From: Bin87 sp965220095
Lineage (GTDB): Bacteria; Chloroflexota; Dehalococcoidia; Lucifugimonadales; UBA3495
Direction: 5' to 3'
Length of the DNA stretch: 64,000 bases
Assembly (NCBI GenBank): GCA_965220095.1
Contig: OZ244805.1
Span: forward strand, 434,001 to 498,000
The notes below the pieces were generated by a model. The model made no database searches and had not been told where the DNA came from. It worked only from the letters and a program-made list of their open reading frames with translations. Position 1 is the stretch's first letter; the number at the start of each line of letters is the position of its first letter. Positions 32,371-40,906 of this stretch are shown here, one piece after another. The translations under genes and the position numbers were made by a program.

Positions 32371-34786
32371 TAATGGGCTCAATCTATTTTTATGGCATTG
32401 GGATAGCGATGTACCTGAACTCAGCATGTCCTTCGGCGACTTTGAGGAGGATAATGCTAAATTCGTCCAACTGCGTTCCTTGCTTGCCTACGGAGCGGTC
32501 GACGTCGTCCGTGCAACTAGGAACGTGTTCCAATTTGAGCGGCCGGGACTGAATGAACTCATCCGTATTTTTAGCGATTGCCACCAAATAATATGGAAGA
32601 AAGAAGCATTAGGACCTACGGATGCTTTCTATGAGTTCGCCAAACTCATATTTGTCAAGCTACGGGAAGACAATCGCATTGCCACAATGATTGCTGATGG
32701 CATGGAGCCGGAAGCTCACGATTTCAATTTCACGCATGAGTGGATTCAAGACCAAACCGGTCGCGGAGTGAGTGAAAACCCGGTAGGAGAAATTCTGTTC
32801 AAAAATGTTCTGGATAACTTGGAACAAAAAATCCGAAGCGGCGAAAAGAAGCGCATTTTCGACGACGGTGAACCTTTGAATTTGAGTGCCGACACTATTA
32901 AGCAAATTGTGGAGAAACTGGAGCATTACGACCTTCACGGCATTGATGAAGACTTGAATGGCCGTATGTTCGAAACATTCTTAAATGCGACCGTTCGCGG
33001 TAAAGAACTTGGTCAATTCTTTACACCTCGGAGCGTCGTCAAGTATATGAGCCAGGCAGCCAACCTCCGTGTTTTGGGAAGTGAATTGCCAGTAGTGTTA
33101 GATGGCTGCTGTGGTAGCGGTGGTTTCCTTATTGAAGCGATGGCAAAACTTGTTCACGCAATCGACGAGCGGGGCGACTTGACAGACACGGAAAGGCGCA
33201 CGCTTAAGAATAGACTGTACAAGGAGCATCTTTACGGCATCGATAAAGCGGACAAAATTGCTCGCATCGCGCGCCTCAATATGTACCTGCATGGAGACGG
33301 TGGCAGTACGATATTTGTGGCCGATGCGCTTGACGAAACTCTCCAACCTCCTACCGGATTGTCGTCAGAGAGAACCGACGAAGTCCGAGAACTGCAGTGC
33401 CTCTTGATTGACGAGCGTCGCAAATTTGATGTGGTGCTTACTAACCCTCCTTTCAGTATGTCCTATAAGCGTAGCGAAGCAGGCGAAAGGCGCGTCTTGG
33501 ACCAGCACGAAATTGCTGTAACTAATCGCGGAAAACGTGCAGCAAGCGTGCGATCTAATGTGCTGTTCCTAGAGCGATACTGCCGTCTCCTCAAGCCTGG
33601 CGGTGAGCTGTTGACGGTTATTGATAACACCGTTTTAAATGGCGAGAGTGCCCAGAGTTATAGGGACTTTATTATGAAAAATTTCATCATACGGCAAGTC
33701 ATCGCGATGCCATTCAATACCTTTTTCCCTGCACAAGCTAATGTACAGACTTCTATTATCCACCTTAAGAAGCGTGAAAATGATAACGACGAACAAGGCT
33801 CAGTGTTCATGGCCATTCTCAACAATATAGGGCACGATGACCATCAGCGCTATACCCCTGAAAGAAACAATATAAACAAGCTCACAGAAATTTATGCACA
33901 TTGGCAGAGAACAGGCGAAATCATTCAGGCGTTTGAACCCAACGCTGCCAGCGACGAGAACTTGGGCTGCCCTTTCCAAACCTTTGTGGTCCCCTCAGAT
34001 GACCTTGATCTAAGCAGATTAGACGCATTTTATTATGCACCAGATTTGACTTCGATGAGAACAGACTTGAACGCTCGCGCAGGGCAAGGGCTGCTAGACT
34101 TGCTAACAGGCAACGACCTTTTGATTGTCCCGAATTTAAAAGCGCAAGAAGTGGACAAATTCAAGGGTTGGATTTTTAAGTATTTTGAGATAGGAGATGT
34201 TACCAGAGAAGGGGCAATTGTCAACTATCGCGAAGATTATTTCGAAAATTTGCCGACACGTGCGCGGTTGCAAGTAAAAGAAGGTGATGTCTTATTTGCC
34301 AAGAATAACAGTTCCCCTGGAACTGCAGTCATCATACCACATGAATTTGATGGCCAATTAGTTACAACTGGTTTCATGGCGGTCCGACCGGAAACCTACG
34401 AGGAATCACTCCTGCTATGGAGCGTCTTCACATCGGAAGCGTTTAGAAAACAGATTTATTATCTGGCGATCACAGCTGTTCAGCCGGAAATCCGCGAATC
34501 TATATTCCGTGATGAATTTATCTTGCCAGTGCCAAGGGATGGCGAACAACGTGCATCTCTTATTGAACACGCTAGGCGAGTTCATGAACTTCAGCAGGAA
34601 CTACGTCGTGCGGTGGAGGAAACGAAACAAACGGCCGGAGTGATCTTTGATGGAAATCTCGAAGAGCCGCCGCCAGTGGCGAAAAACCTAGCAGAGGCTA
34701 TAAGGGGCCGGTTTGCTCCCTTGGGCGGCGTGGATTTGGAGTTGCCTCCTCGGGAGCCAATGCGGGAACCACCACGATTTGACTGA
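32371..34786 (+). pseudogene. Methyltransferase and specificity part of the single-chain restriction-modification enzyme
   Basis: About 800 residues continue the interrupted gene. After a helical linker (FYEFAKLIFVKLRED) comes the N6-adenine methylase: GRMFETFLNATVRGKELGQFFTPRSVV, motif I LDGCCGSGGFLIEAM and motif IV LTNPPFSM. The last 250 residues (LSRLDAFYYAPD, GDVLFAKNNSSPGTAVI, EFILPVPRDGEQ and a coiled coil) form a type I S-like target-recognition domain. The whole is a type IIG or type I-like R-M-S fusion. Codon use is AT-richer than the surroundings. A GTG or ATG inside this part might still allow expression of modification without the nuclease. Confidence 0.82.
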
Positions 34787-34797
34787 ACGGGGTAGCA

Positions 34798-35231
34798 ATG
34801 ATTATCCTAGACACTAACGTCGTTTCGGAGTTAGTTCGTCCTAACCCTATCGTCGATGTTGTCAATTGGGTTGCCAAACAGGCTTGGGCAAACTTATTTG
34901 TCACCGCAGTGAACGAGGCGGAGTTGCGCTACGGTATCGCCATCATGCCGCTGGTAAGCGGCGCGAACTCTTGTCACAGCAAATCGAAGCTATGCTCCAC
35001 GACGACTTTGAGGGACACATTTTGCCCTTCGACAGTCCCGCCGCGCACGCTTACTCGGAAATAGCAGTCAGCCGTCGCGATATCGGCCGTCCCATTAGCC
35101 ACGAGGACTGTCAAATCGCCGCCATCGCTCGTGTGCATGATTATGAAGTAGCTACCAGAAACGTCAAGGATTTCCTAGGCTGTGGAATCACAATAGTCAA
35201 CCCTTGGTCAATCGAAGGAACGCCACCATAA
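34798..35231 (+). pseudogene. Frameshifted VapC/FitB-type PIN toxin
   Basis: The first frame, MIILDTNVVSELVRPNP through VTAVNEAELRYGIAIMPL, is a textbook VapC N-terminus. It then goes out of frame. The second frame supplies GKRRELLSQQIEAML, FDSPAAHAYSEIAVSRRDIGRPI, EDCQIAAIARVHDYEVATRNVKDF and ends at 35231. Adding one G in CTGGTAAGCGG near 34953 (to CTGGGTAAGCGG) restores a 144-residue toxin with all acidic residues. No antitoxin gene precedes it; the broken restriction-modification gene ends 11 bases upstream. Its TAA overlaps the proS ATG. Confidence 0.8.
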
Positions 35232-36934
35232 TGCGCATCTCCAAACTGGTTACCCGCACCCTTCGCGACGATCCGCCCGAGGCCGAAACGGCCAGCCACC
35301 GCTTGATGCTGCGGGCCGGCCTCATTCAGCAGGTCGCCTCCGGCGTTTACGCATACCTGCCGCTGGCGTGGCGCTCCCTGCTCAAAATCGAGCAGATCGT
35401 CCGCGAGGAGATGGACGCCGCTGGCAGTCAGGAACTGCGATTGCCGACTCTGCAACCCCGGGAATTGTGGGAGCAAACCAACCGGGCCGCCGCCTTTGGC
35501 GACAACCTCTTTACGCTGGAAGACCGGCGCGGACGGCCAATGGTCATCGCGCCCACCCACGAAGAGGTAATTACCAACGTGGTCAAGGGCAATGTTCAGA
35601 GCTACCGCGATCTGCCGGTGATCCTGTACCAGATGCAGACCAAGTTCCGCGACGAACCCAGACCCCGGGCCGGCTTGGTGCGGGTGCGCGAATTCACCAT
35701 GAAGGATGCCTACTCCTTCGACGCCGATGAGGAAGGGCTGGACCTGTCGTACCAGGCCATGGCCCAGGCGTACCGCAACGTATTCCGCCGGTGCAGCGTG
35801 CCCGTTCTGATGGCCGAGGCGGATTCCGGCGCCATTGGCGGCAAGGACTCCCACGAGTTTCTGCTGCCCACCGACACCGGCGAGGACACCGTCATCACGT
35901 GCTCGGGCTGCGGTTACACGGCCAACGCCGAGAAGGCCGCCGGGGTCTATCCGGCCCGGGAAACTCCGGCGGCGCTGCCTCTGGAACCGGTCAGCACGCC
36001 CGGTATCAAGACCATCGCCGGCCTGGCCGAGTTGCTGGGTGTGCCCGAATCGCAAACGCTCAAGGCAGTGTTCTACCAGGCCGACGGCGAGGTGGTTTTC
36101 GTAACCATTCGCGGCGACCTGGAGGTGAACGAGGTCAAGCTGAAGAACGCGCTGCACTGCAACGACCTGCGCCTGGCCGACGATGATGAGGTGGTCGGTG
36201 CGGGACTGGTCGCCGGCTCTGCATCCGCCATTGGCATCACCAGCATCAAGCGCGTCGCCGACCCGTCCATACAGAACGGCGGCAATTTCGTGGTTGGCGC
36301 CAACCAACCCGACACCCACTACCGGAACGCCAACTATCCTCGCGACTTCGGCGCCGACCTGATCGCCGACATCGCCCTCGCCCAACCGGGCCATCTCTGC
36401 ATACAGTGTGGCGCGGAGCTGGAATCGACGCGCGGCGTTGAGGTGGGCCACATCTTCAAGCTGGGCACGTTCTTCAGCGAAGCATTGGGAGCCAATTACC
36501 TGGACCAGGGCGGGCGGCAGGTGCCCATCGTCATGGGGTGCTACGGCATAGGGGTCAGCCGTGTGCTCGCCGCCGCCATTGAGCAGAACCATGACGACAA
36601 CGGCATCATTTTCCCAACTCCCATCGCGCCCTATCAGGTCTACCTGGTGGGACTGAATATGTCAGACGAAAGCGTGGCTGAGGCGGCGGGCGAGCTGTAC
36701 GACCAGCTCTGGGCTGGCGGTGTTGAGACGCTGTTCGACGACCGGGAGGATGCGGCCGCCGGGGTGAAATTCAACGACGCCGACCTGATCGGTCTGCCGG
36801 TGCGCCTGGTGGTGAGCCCGCGCAGCCTGCGCCAGGGCGCCGTGGAGGTGCGCCGCCGCACCGATGCCGACGCCGAGATGGTTACCCTGGACGCCGTGGT
36901 GGCCACGGTGCAGGGGATGCTTGCGGACGGTTAG
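35231..36934 (+). CDS. proS: Prolyl-tRNA synthetase
   Basis: 567 residues, bacterial-type ProRS. Class II motif 1 and 2 regions (LPTLQPRELWEQTNR, KFRDEPRPRAGLVRVREFTMKDAYSFD) are followed by the inserted cis-editing domain (TIAGLAELLGVPESQTLKAVFYQ to GSASAIG, about residues 265-345), then motif 3 MGCYGIGVSRVLAAAIEQ and the C-terminal anticodon-binding domain. The ATG at 35231 overlaps the stop of the broken vapC frame; an upstream extension of the frame is not protein-like. It charges tRNA(Pro) and clears Ala-tRNA(Pro). Confidence 0.96.
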   Translation: MRISKLVTRTLRDDPPEAETASHRLMLRAGLIQQVASGVYAYLPLAWRSLLKIEQIVREEMDAAGSQELRLPTLQPRELWEQTNRAAAFGDNLFTLEDRRGRPMVIAPTHEEVITNVVKGNVQSYRDLPVILYQMQTKFRDEPRPRAGLVRVREFTMKDAYSFDADEEGLDLSYQAMAQAYRNVFRRCSVPVLMAEADSGAIGGKDSHEFLLPTDTGEDTVITCSGCGYTANAEKAAGVYPARETPAALPLEPVSTPGIKTIAGLAELLGVPESQTLKAVFYQADGEVVFVTIRGDLEVNEVKLKNALHCNDLRLADDDEVVGAGLVAGSASAIGITSIKRVADPSIQNGGNFVVGANQPDTHYRNANYPRDFGADLIADIALAQPGHLCIQCGAELESTRGVEVGHIFKLGTFFSEALGANYLDQGGRQVPIVMGCYGIGVSRVLAAAIEQNHDDNGIIFPTPIAPYQVYLVGLNMSDESVAEAAGELYDQLWAGGVETLFDDREDAAAGVKFNDADLIGLPVRLVVSPRSLRQGAVEVRRRTDADAEMVTLDAVVATVQGMLADG

Positions 36935-37470
36935 CGCGGCGACAGGTATCGGCTCAGCATCACCATGTTGGCCTTGAGCTGCGGGGCCAGCTCGGTGCCG
37001 CCGGCGGTCAGCAGCAACAGCAGTCTAATCTGCGCCGAAAGGTCGCCGGCCAGCTTGGATTTCGCCTCGGCGATGGTATCGCCTTCGACCGGCACCCGCA
37101 GTCCGTTCAGCGGCAGCGCGCGCCGCGACTCGCCGGCCCAATACTTGTCCAGGCTGTCGATGATGACAATGGGAATCTCACGGTTGACGACGAAGAGGGC
37201 TTCCGGGGGGCTATCGTCAAGAGTCAACACGCTGGCGAATGCACGAGTAACATCGCTGTGGTTAATGTGGAACACGGCGGCGTTGGGCTGACTGGCCGAC
37301 GTGAAACCCCAATCCCATTCGGCAAGTTCGGTGGCATTGCCGTTGGGCACGACGGTAACGGGCAGCGAAACGTCTTCCGCCAGCGGCTGTCCTTCGCCAC
37401 CCGGATCGCCTTCGGGGCGCAGGCCAAAAACCGAGTCGCCGGCTTCGCTGTGGTTTTCAGGTGTGGTCAT
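36931..37470 (-). CDS. Protein of unknown function, partner of the DUF3467-like gene
   Basis: 179 residues. After an acidic, proline-rich lead, the core WGFTSASQPNAAVFHINHSDVTR, PEALFVVNREIPIVIIDSLDKYW and LPLNGLRVPVEGDTIAEAKSKLAGDLSAQIRLLLLL predict an alpha/beta protein with a long final helix. No family is recognised. It lies 18 bases downstream of the DUF3467-like gene on the same strand and overlaps the end of proS by 4 bases in convergent orientation. Confidence 0.62.
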   Translation of the reverse strand: MTTPENHSEAGDSVFGLRPEGDPGGEGQPLAEDVSLPVTVVPNGNATELAEWDWGFTSASQPNAAVFHINHSDVTRAFASVLTLDDSPPEALFVVNREIPIVIIDSLDKYWAGESRRALPLNGLRVPVEGDTIAEAKSKLAGDLSAQIRLLLLLTAGGTELAPQLKANMVMLSRYLSPR

Positions 37471-37488
37471 GACACTTCCCGACCTCGC

Positions 37489-37887
37489 CTAATGCTCGTG
37501 TCCATCCTGGTCGATTTCCCAGGCGGCATACACCTGTTCGGGCAGCGTAATGGGGCCGACCGCTTCCTCGTATTCGCGCACGTGCTTGCTGGTCAGCACG
37601 GCAATGGCCTTCAACATCTGGGGGCTAACCTTGATGCGAGCCCTCAGGATTGGTTCACGCTCTTCCAGTTGCTCTCCAAAGAACAGCACCGCCGAGTAGA
37701 GGCTGCTGAAAACGTGGAACGAGTCGCAATAGAACGTAATCGGATCCAGGTCGCCGGACGCTTCCGCCGCCGCCGGAGCAGCGGCAACGTTGACGTTGAG
37801 GGGCTTGACATCGCCCGGATTCAGGAACGTTTGCTCCTGCGGCGGCTTGTCTTCGGGGGGAACATAGGGACGCTGTATGATGGGCAT
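37489..37887 (-). CDS. DUF3467-like protein
   Basis: 132 residues from the ATG at 37887, which has a perfect GGAGGAATT site; a longer upstream frame is rejected. The N-terminal 45 residues are low-complexity and proline/alanine-rich. The core, DPITFYCDSFHVFSSLYSAVLFFGE then ILRARIKVSPQMLKAIAVLTSKHVREYEEAVG, follows the DUF3467 pattern (a strand pair with V-x-V/L-S-P followed by a helix). Function unknown. First gene of a two-gene unit with the 179-residue protein. Confidence 0.66.
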   Translation of the reverse strand: MPIIQRPYVPPEDKPPQEQTFLNPGDVKPLNVNVAAAPAAAEASGDLDPITFYCDSFHVFSSLYSAVLFFGEQLEEREPILRARIKVSPQMLKAIAVLTSKHVREYEEAVGPITLPEQVYAAWEIDQDGHEH

Positions 37888-38082
37888 AATTCCTCCGGCC
37901 CGCCAACCCGGCGAAGCGTTGGGTATCGACAAATCGCTGCCATTATAGCGGGTTTGCCGCCCGTATGTAGAAAGCCCGCACACCGCCTGGGAAACCACGC
38001 GTGGCAACGTCGGGGGCGCGCGCCGATTGGCCGATTACCCCACGGGCGCGATTGCCGGAACGACCAAAGCACCGTTGTTCCG

Positions 38083-38988
38083 TCAATCGGTAGCCCGAAA
38101 CTCTGTCTCGTCGAGCGCGTACCAGAACACGCCGCCGGATGCGACAGCACCCCGTATCCGGTCGTCCATCAATGCGGCGGCAATCACCGGCCGGGCCTGG
38201 ATTCCCGTGAAGCGAGTCAGCAATGCTGCGTGCCGGATGGCTCGGCGGGTGTCGCGTTCATCCGCGGTGTAAGACGCTTCCAAAGCTACGTACCAGAGTT
38301 CGTCGTTAGCATCGACCGCGGTGAAAATAAGATCAGCGAGCACCAGACTTTCTATTTCATTCGCCGACAGATCCGACGTGTCATTTTCTCCCAACAGGTC
38401 CGCCATTTCCCGTTGCGTTACCCGGGATCGGTAAGCCAATCCCATCCGCAGCGCGATGACCACCGACTGTTCCACCGCCAGGCTTTGTGCGAAGCGGCCC
38501 TTTATGGGCGCTATGTCGTCGCGCAATCTGTCTACTGATCGCTCCAGCCGGGTTTGTCTACCGGCCAATTCTTCCTGACCAACCTTCAACTCCGTTACAT
38601 CGGCACGCAAACCCGTTACGTCGGTACGCAGCTCTTCCTGCCCAACCTTCAACTCCGTTACATCAGCACGCAAACCCGCCACGTCGGCGCGCAGCTCTTC
38701 CTGACCAACTTGCAACTCCGTTACGTCGGCACGCAAACCCGCCACATCGGTACGCAGCTCTTCCTGCCCAACCTTCAACTCCGTTACGTCGGCGCGCAGC
38801 TCTTCCTGACCAGCTTGAAGATGGTGAACCGATTCGCTCAATCGCGATACATTGGCGGTGAGAGCAGCCATGGCCTGGGGAAGATTCAGGACCTCGTCGC
38901 TCAGCACCAGCGCCCGGAGCGTGCTCGCCCAATGCGGGTGCGTCTCCAGGATTCTGGCCAAGTCTTCGATGTTGTTGATAGTCGTCAT
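38083..38988 (-). CDS. Coiled-coil protein with internal 21-residue repeats and a nuclease-like C-terminal domain
   Basis: 301 residues. Residues about 58-145 contain a tandem repeat with consensus LRADVTELKVGQEELRTDV(A/T)G, roughly four copies of 21 residues (63 bases) that differ at few nucleotides, forming a long parallel coiled coil. The C-terminal 140 residues (QSLAVEQSVVIALRMGLAYR, ELWYVALEASYTADERDTRRAIRHAALL, VIAAALMDDRIRGAV) resemble the DUF3782-type PD-(D/E)XK-like domain with an E-A-S strand in place of E-x-K. No partner gene is adjacent. Function unknown. Confidence 0.7.
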   Translation of the reverse strand: MTTINNIEDLARILETHPHWASTLRALVLSDEVLNLPQAMAALTANVSRLSESVHHLQAGQEELRADVTELKVGQEELRTDVAGLRADVTELQVGQEELRADVAGLRADVTELKVGQEELRTDVTGLRADVTELKVGQEELAGRQTRLERSVDRLRDDIAPIKGRFAQSLAVEQSVVIALRMGLAYRSRVTQREMADLLGENDTSDLSANEIESLVLADLIFTAVDANDELWYVALEASYTADERDTRRAIRHAALLTRFTGIQARPVIAAALMDDRIRGAVASGGVFWYALDETEFRATD

Positions 38989-39024
38989 GTTCTAACCGAT
39001 ACACAACCATTCTACCAGCCGGGA

Positions 39025-39534
39025 TCAGTTCTCCGACTGCGACAACCCATCTATAAACTCCAGGTTAGGCAGTTTGGACAACTCCTGCGGCGGCATTTTC
39101 AGTTTGGCGGAGCGGCTGCCCGCGCCCAGTATGATGTAGTCCATCTCCAGCAGGCGCTGGTCGGCGTAGATGGGCAAATCGTGGGGCAGGGCAAAGGCCG
39201 TTACGCCGCCAATGAGCATACCGGTGAGGTCGCGCGTTTCGTCGGGAGAGGCAAAGGAAGCCCGCGAGACACCCATCAGCCGGCGGACGCTGCGGTTCAC
39301 GTCCAGCCGGTCGCTGGCGCGCACGATGCACGCGGAGTATCGGGACGCGCCCCGCTTGCTGGCCACCACTATGGTGTTGGCGCTGTGGAGCAGGTCGTAA
39401 CCATACTCGGCGCAGAAATCGGCAGTGTCGCCAAACCGTGGGTCAATGGCAATCCATTCCCAATCGGCGATGGACAAATCCGCCAGCGCCGCGCGTACTT
39501 TTCCTTCCATCTCGGCGTCGTTCGGTGCGTTCAT
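39025..39534 (-). CDS. YbaK/ProRS-editing-domain aminoacyl-tRNA deacylase
   Basis: 169 residues. The GMLIGGVTAFALPHDLPIYAD segment near 110 and DYIILGAGSRSAKLKMPPQEL near 137 are the conserved core of the YbaK/EbsC fold; RSVRRLMGVSRASFASPDE precedes it. These free-standing editing proteins hydrolyse mischarged tRNAs such as Cys-tRNA(Pro) or Ala-tRNA(Pro). The catalytic Lys of canonical YbaK is not clearly placed, so substrate is uncertain. It ends 6 bases upstream of the hot-dog dehydratase gene's stop on the same strand. Confidence 0.8.
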   Translation of the reverse strand: MNAPNDAEMEGKVRAALADLSIADWEWIAIDPRFGDTADFCAEYGYDLLHSANTIVVASKRGASRYSACIVRASDRLDVNRSVRRLMGVSRASFASPDETRDLTGMLIGGVTAFALPHDLPIYADQRLLEMDYIILGAGSRSAKLKMPPQELSKLPNLEFIDGLSQSEN

Positions 39535-39540
39535 GGTCGG

Positions 39541-40545
39541 CTAGCGGAGCGTCAGGTTGGCATCGGACAGGCAGACCAGCTCATCGCGCTGGTTGGCGCC
39601 GCGAATGCGGCACTGCACCTTGCGCTGGCCGTAAAGATTAGCGCCCGCGCCGGTTACCTCGCCGGAGAAGGTTACCACGTCGCCGGCCCGGAAGGGGGTG
39701 ATGGCGCGCATCAGCAGGCTGCCGCCGTTGTAAAGTGTTTCGGGCGGGAAATTCAGGCCCAGGAAACGGTCAACGTAGGACATCGTGGCCGGGCCCGCGT
39801 TCACGGCGCCGCCAAAAATGTTCTGCCTGGCGAACTCTTCGTCGGTGTGAATGTTGCTGGGGCTCGGCCGGCCGGCCAGTCGCTGGGCGTTCTTGCGCAG
39901 GATGTTCTCGGTTGTTTCGCCGGTGGCCAGCGTTAGAGGCAATACCGTACCCGCCCGGGCATCATCCCAGGTCAGAAACTGGGATTCGTCGGGCACGGCG
40001 CCGGTATCGTGCACGATGCTGACCTCGGCAGCGTCGTCGGGCACGGCGCGTTGTCCGCTGACGTACTCGAAGATGCAGGTGTAGTCGTAGCTGGCGACCA
40101 CGGCGCCCGACTCGCCAAAGGCCGACACCCGGAAGGTAACAAACTTGCTGCCACGGCGTTCGTACTTCTCGAGCACCCGACGATTTCCGGTTATCTTCTC
40201 ACCGGCGAAAACCGGTCGATACCACCGCATCTCGCACTTGGCGAACGGCGTTTGGCGGCGTGCCGTGGTAGAACGTTCCTGAGCCACAAACCCGTTGGCC
40301 TCGGCGATCTCGTCGCGCAGCAGCGGCGCATAGGTCAGGGTCATCGTGGGCATCGCCATCAGCGGCGCGGCGGACGTGCCGGCGGCTGGCATCTGGTAAC
40401 GCGGGTCGGGGTTTTGGGCACAAGCCGCATACTCCGCAATGTCGGCGTCCGAAACGGTTACTTCAGTAGCGCCCCCCGACTGTCCCTTCCGCACCGCATC
40501 GTAAGTCCAGAGTCGTTCGGTTTCGGTAACATTTTGTTGGGTCAT
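39541..40545 (-). CDS. Two-domain hot-dog acyl dehydratase (MaoC-like)
   Basis: 334 residues from the ATG at 40545, which has a strong AGGAGG site. The first hot-dog domain (PLLRDEIAEANGF, RRQTPFAKCEMRWYRPVFAGEKI, residues about 15-165) lacks clear catalytic residues; the second (SPSNIHTDEEFARQNIFGGAVNAGP near 230, then ITPFRAGDVVTFSGEVTG) holds the N-x-H-x-D-type hydratase motif in SNIHTDEEFA. It probably hydrates an enoyl-CoA in acyl-CoA catabolism. Confidence 0.8.
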   Translation of the reverse strand: MTQQNVTETERLWTYDAVRKGQSGGATEVTVSDADIAEYAACAQNPDPRYQMPAAGTSAAPLMAMPTMTLTYAPLLRDEIAEANGFVAQERSTTARRQTPFAKCEMRWYRPVFAGEKITGNRRVLEKYERRGSKFVTFRVSAFGESGAVVASYDYTCIFEYVSGQRAVPDDAAEVSIVHDTGAVPDESQFLTWDDARAGTVLPLTLATGETTENILRKNAQRLAGRPSPSNIHTDEEFARQNIFGGAVNAGPATMSYVDRFLGLNFPPETLYNGGSLLMRAITPFRAGDVVTFSGEVTGAGANLYGQRKVQCRIRGANQRDELVCLSDANLTLR

Positions 40546-40710
40546 TGTGATGCCTCCTGTCTGCGAGCAGCGCAATTATAACCCCAGGTGGTGAGTTACG
40601 TCGGGCGAATGCGCGTTGTGGTCGTTGCGGGCGCATTGCTGTATCTCCGTCCCAACCCCACGCCGGTGCAACCGGGTGACCGCGCTCTCACGCGTACCCA
40701 CTTTATTCTG

Positions 40711-40815
40711 TCATTGCGAGGAGCGTAGCGACGTGGCAATCTCGATGAGGTTGAACACACGTCGGCGAACCGCCGTTGCTACGGCGACGAGATTGCCGCG
40801 CTGCGCTCGCAATGA
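40711..40815 (+). repeat. Single intact copy of the palindromic array element
   Basis: A lone 105-base core from TCATTGCGAGGAGCGTAGCG to CTGCGCTCGCAATGA, flanked by half linkers CACGCGTACCCACTTT and GCGGGTACGCTTGAG. It defines the minimal unit: inverted arms of about 28 bases with an internal CGTCGGCGAACCGCCG hairpin. It occupies most of the gap between the dehydratase and addB genes. Confidence 0.85.
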
Positions 40816-40906
40816 CAAAGCGGGTACGCTTGAGGGGGAGTGCGCTGGCATGACAGTCAATCAGCCGCCGTGTTAGGCTCAAACAGCGCCGCTCTCGGCA
40901 GGAACC

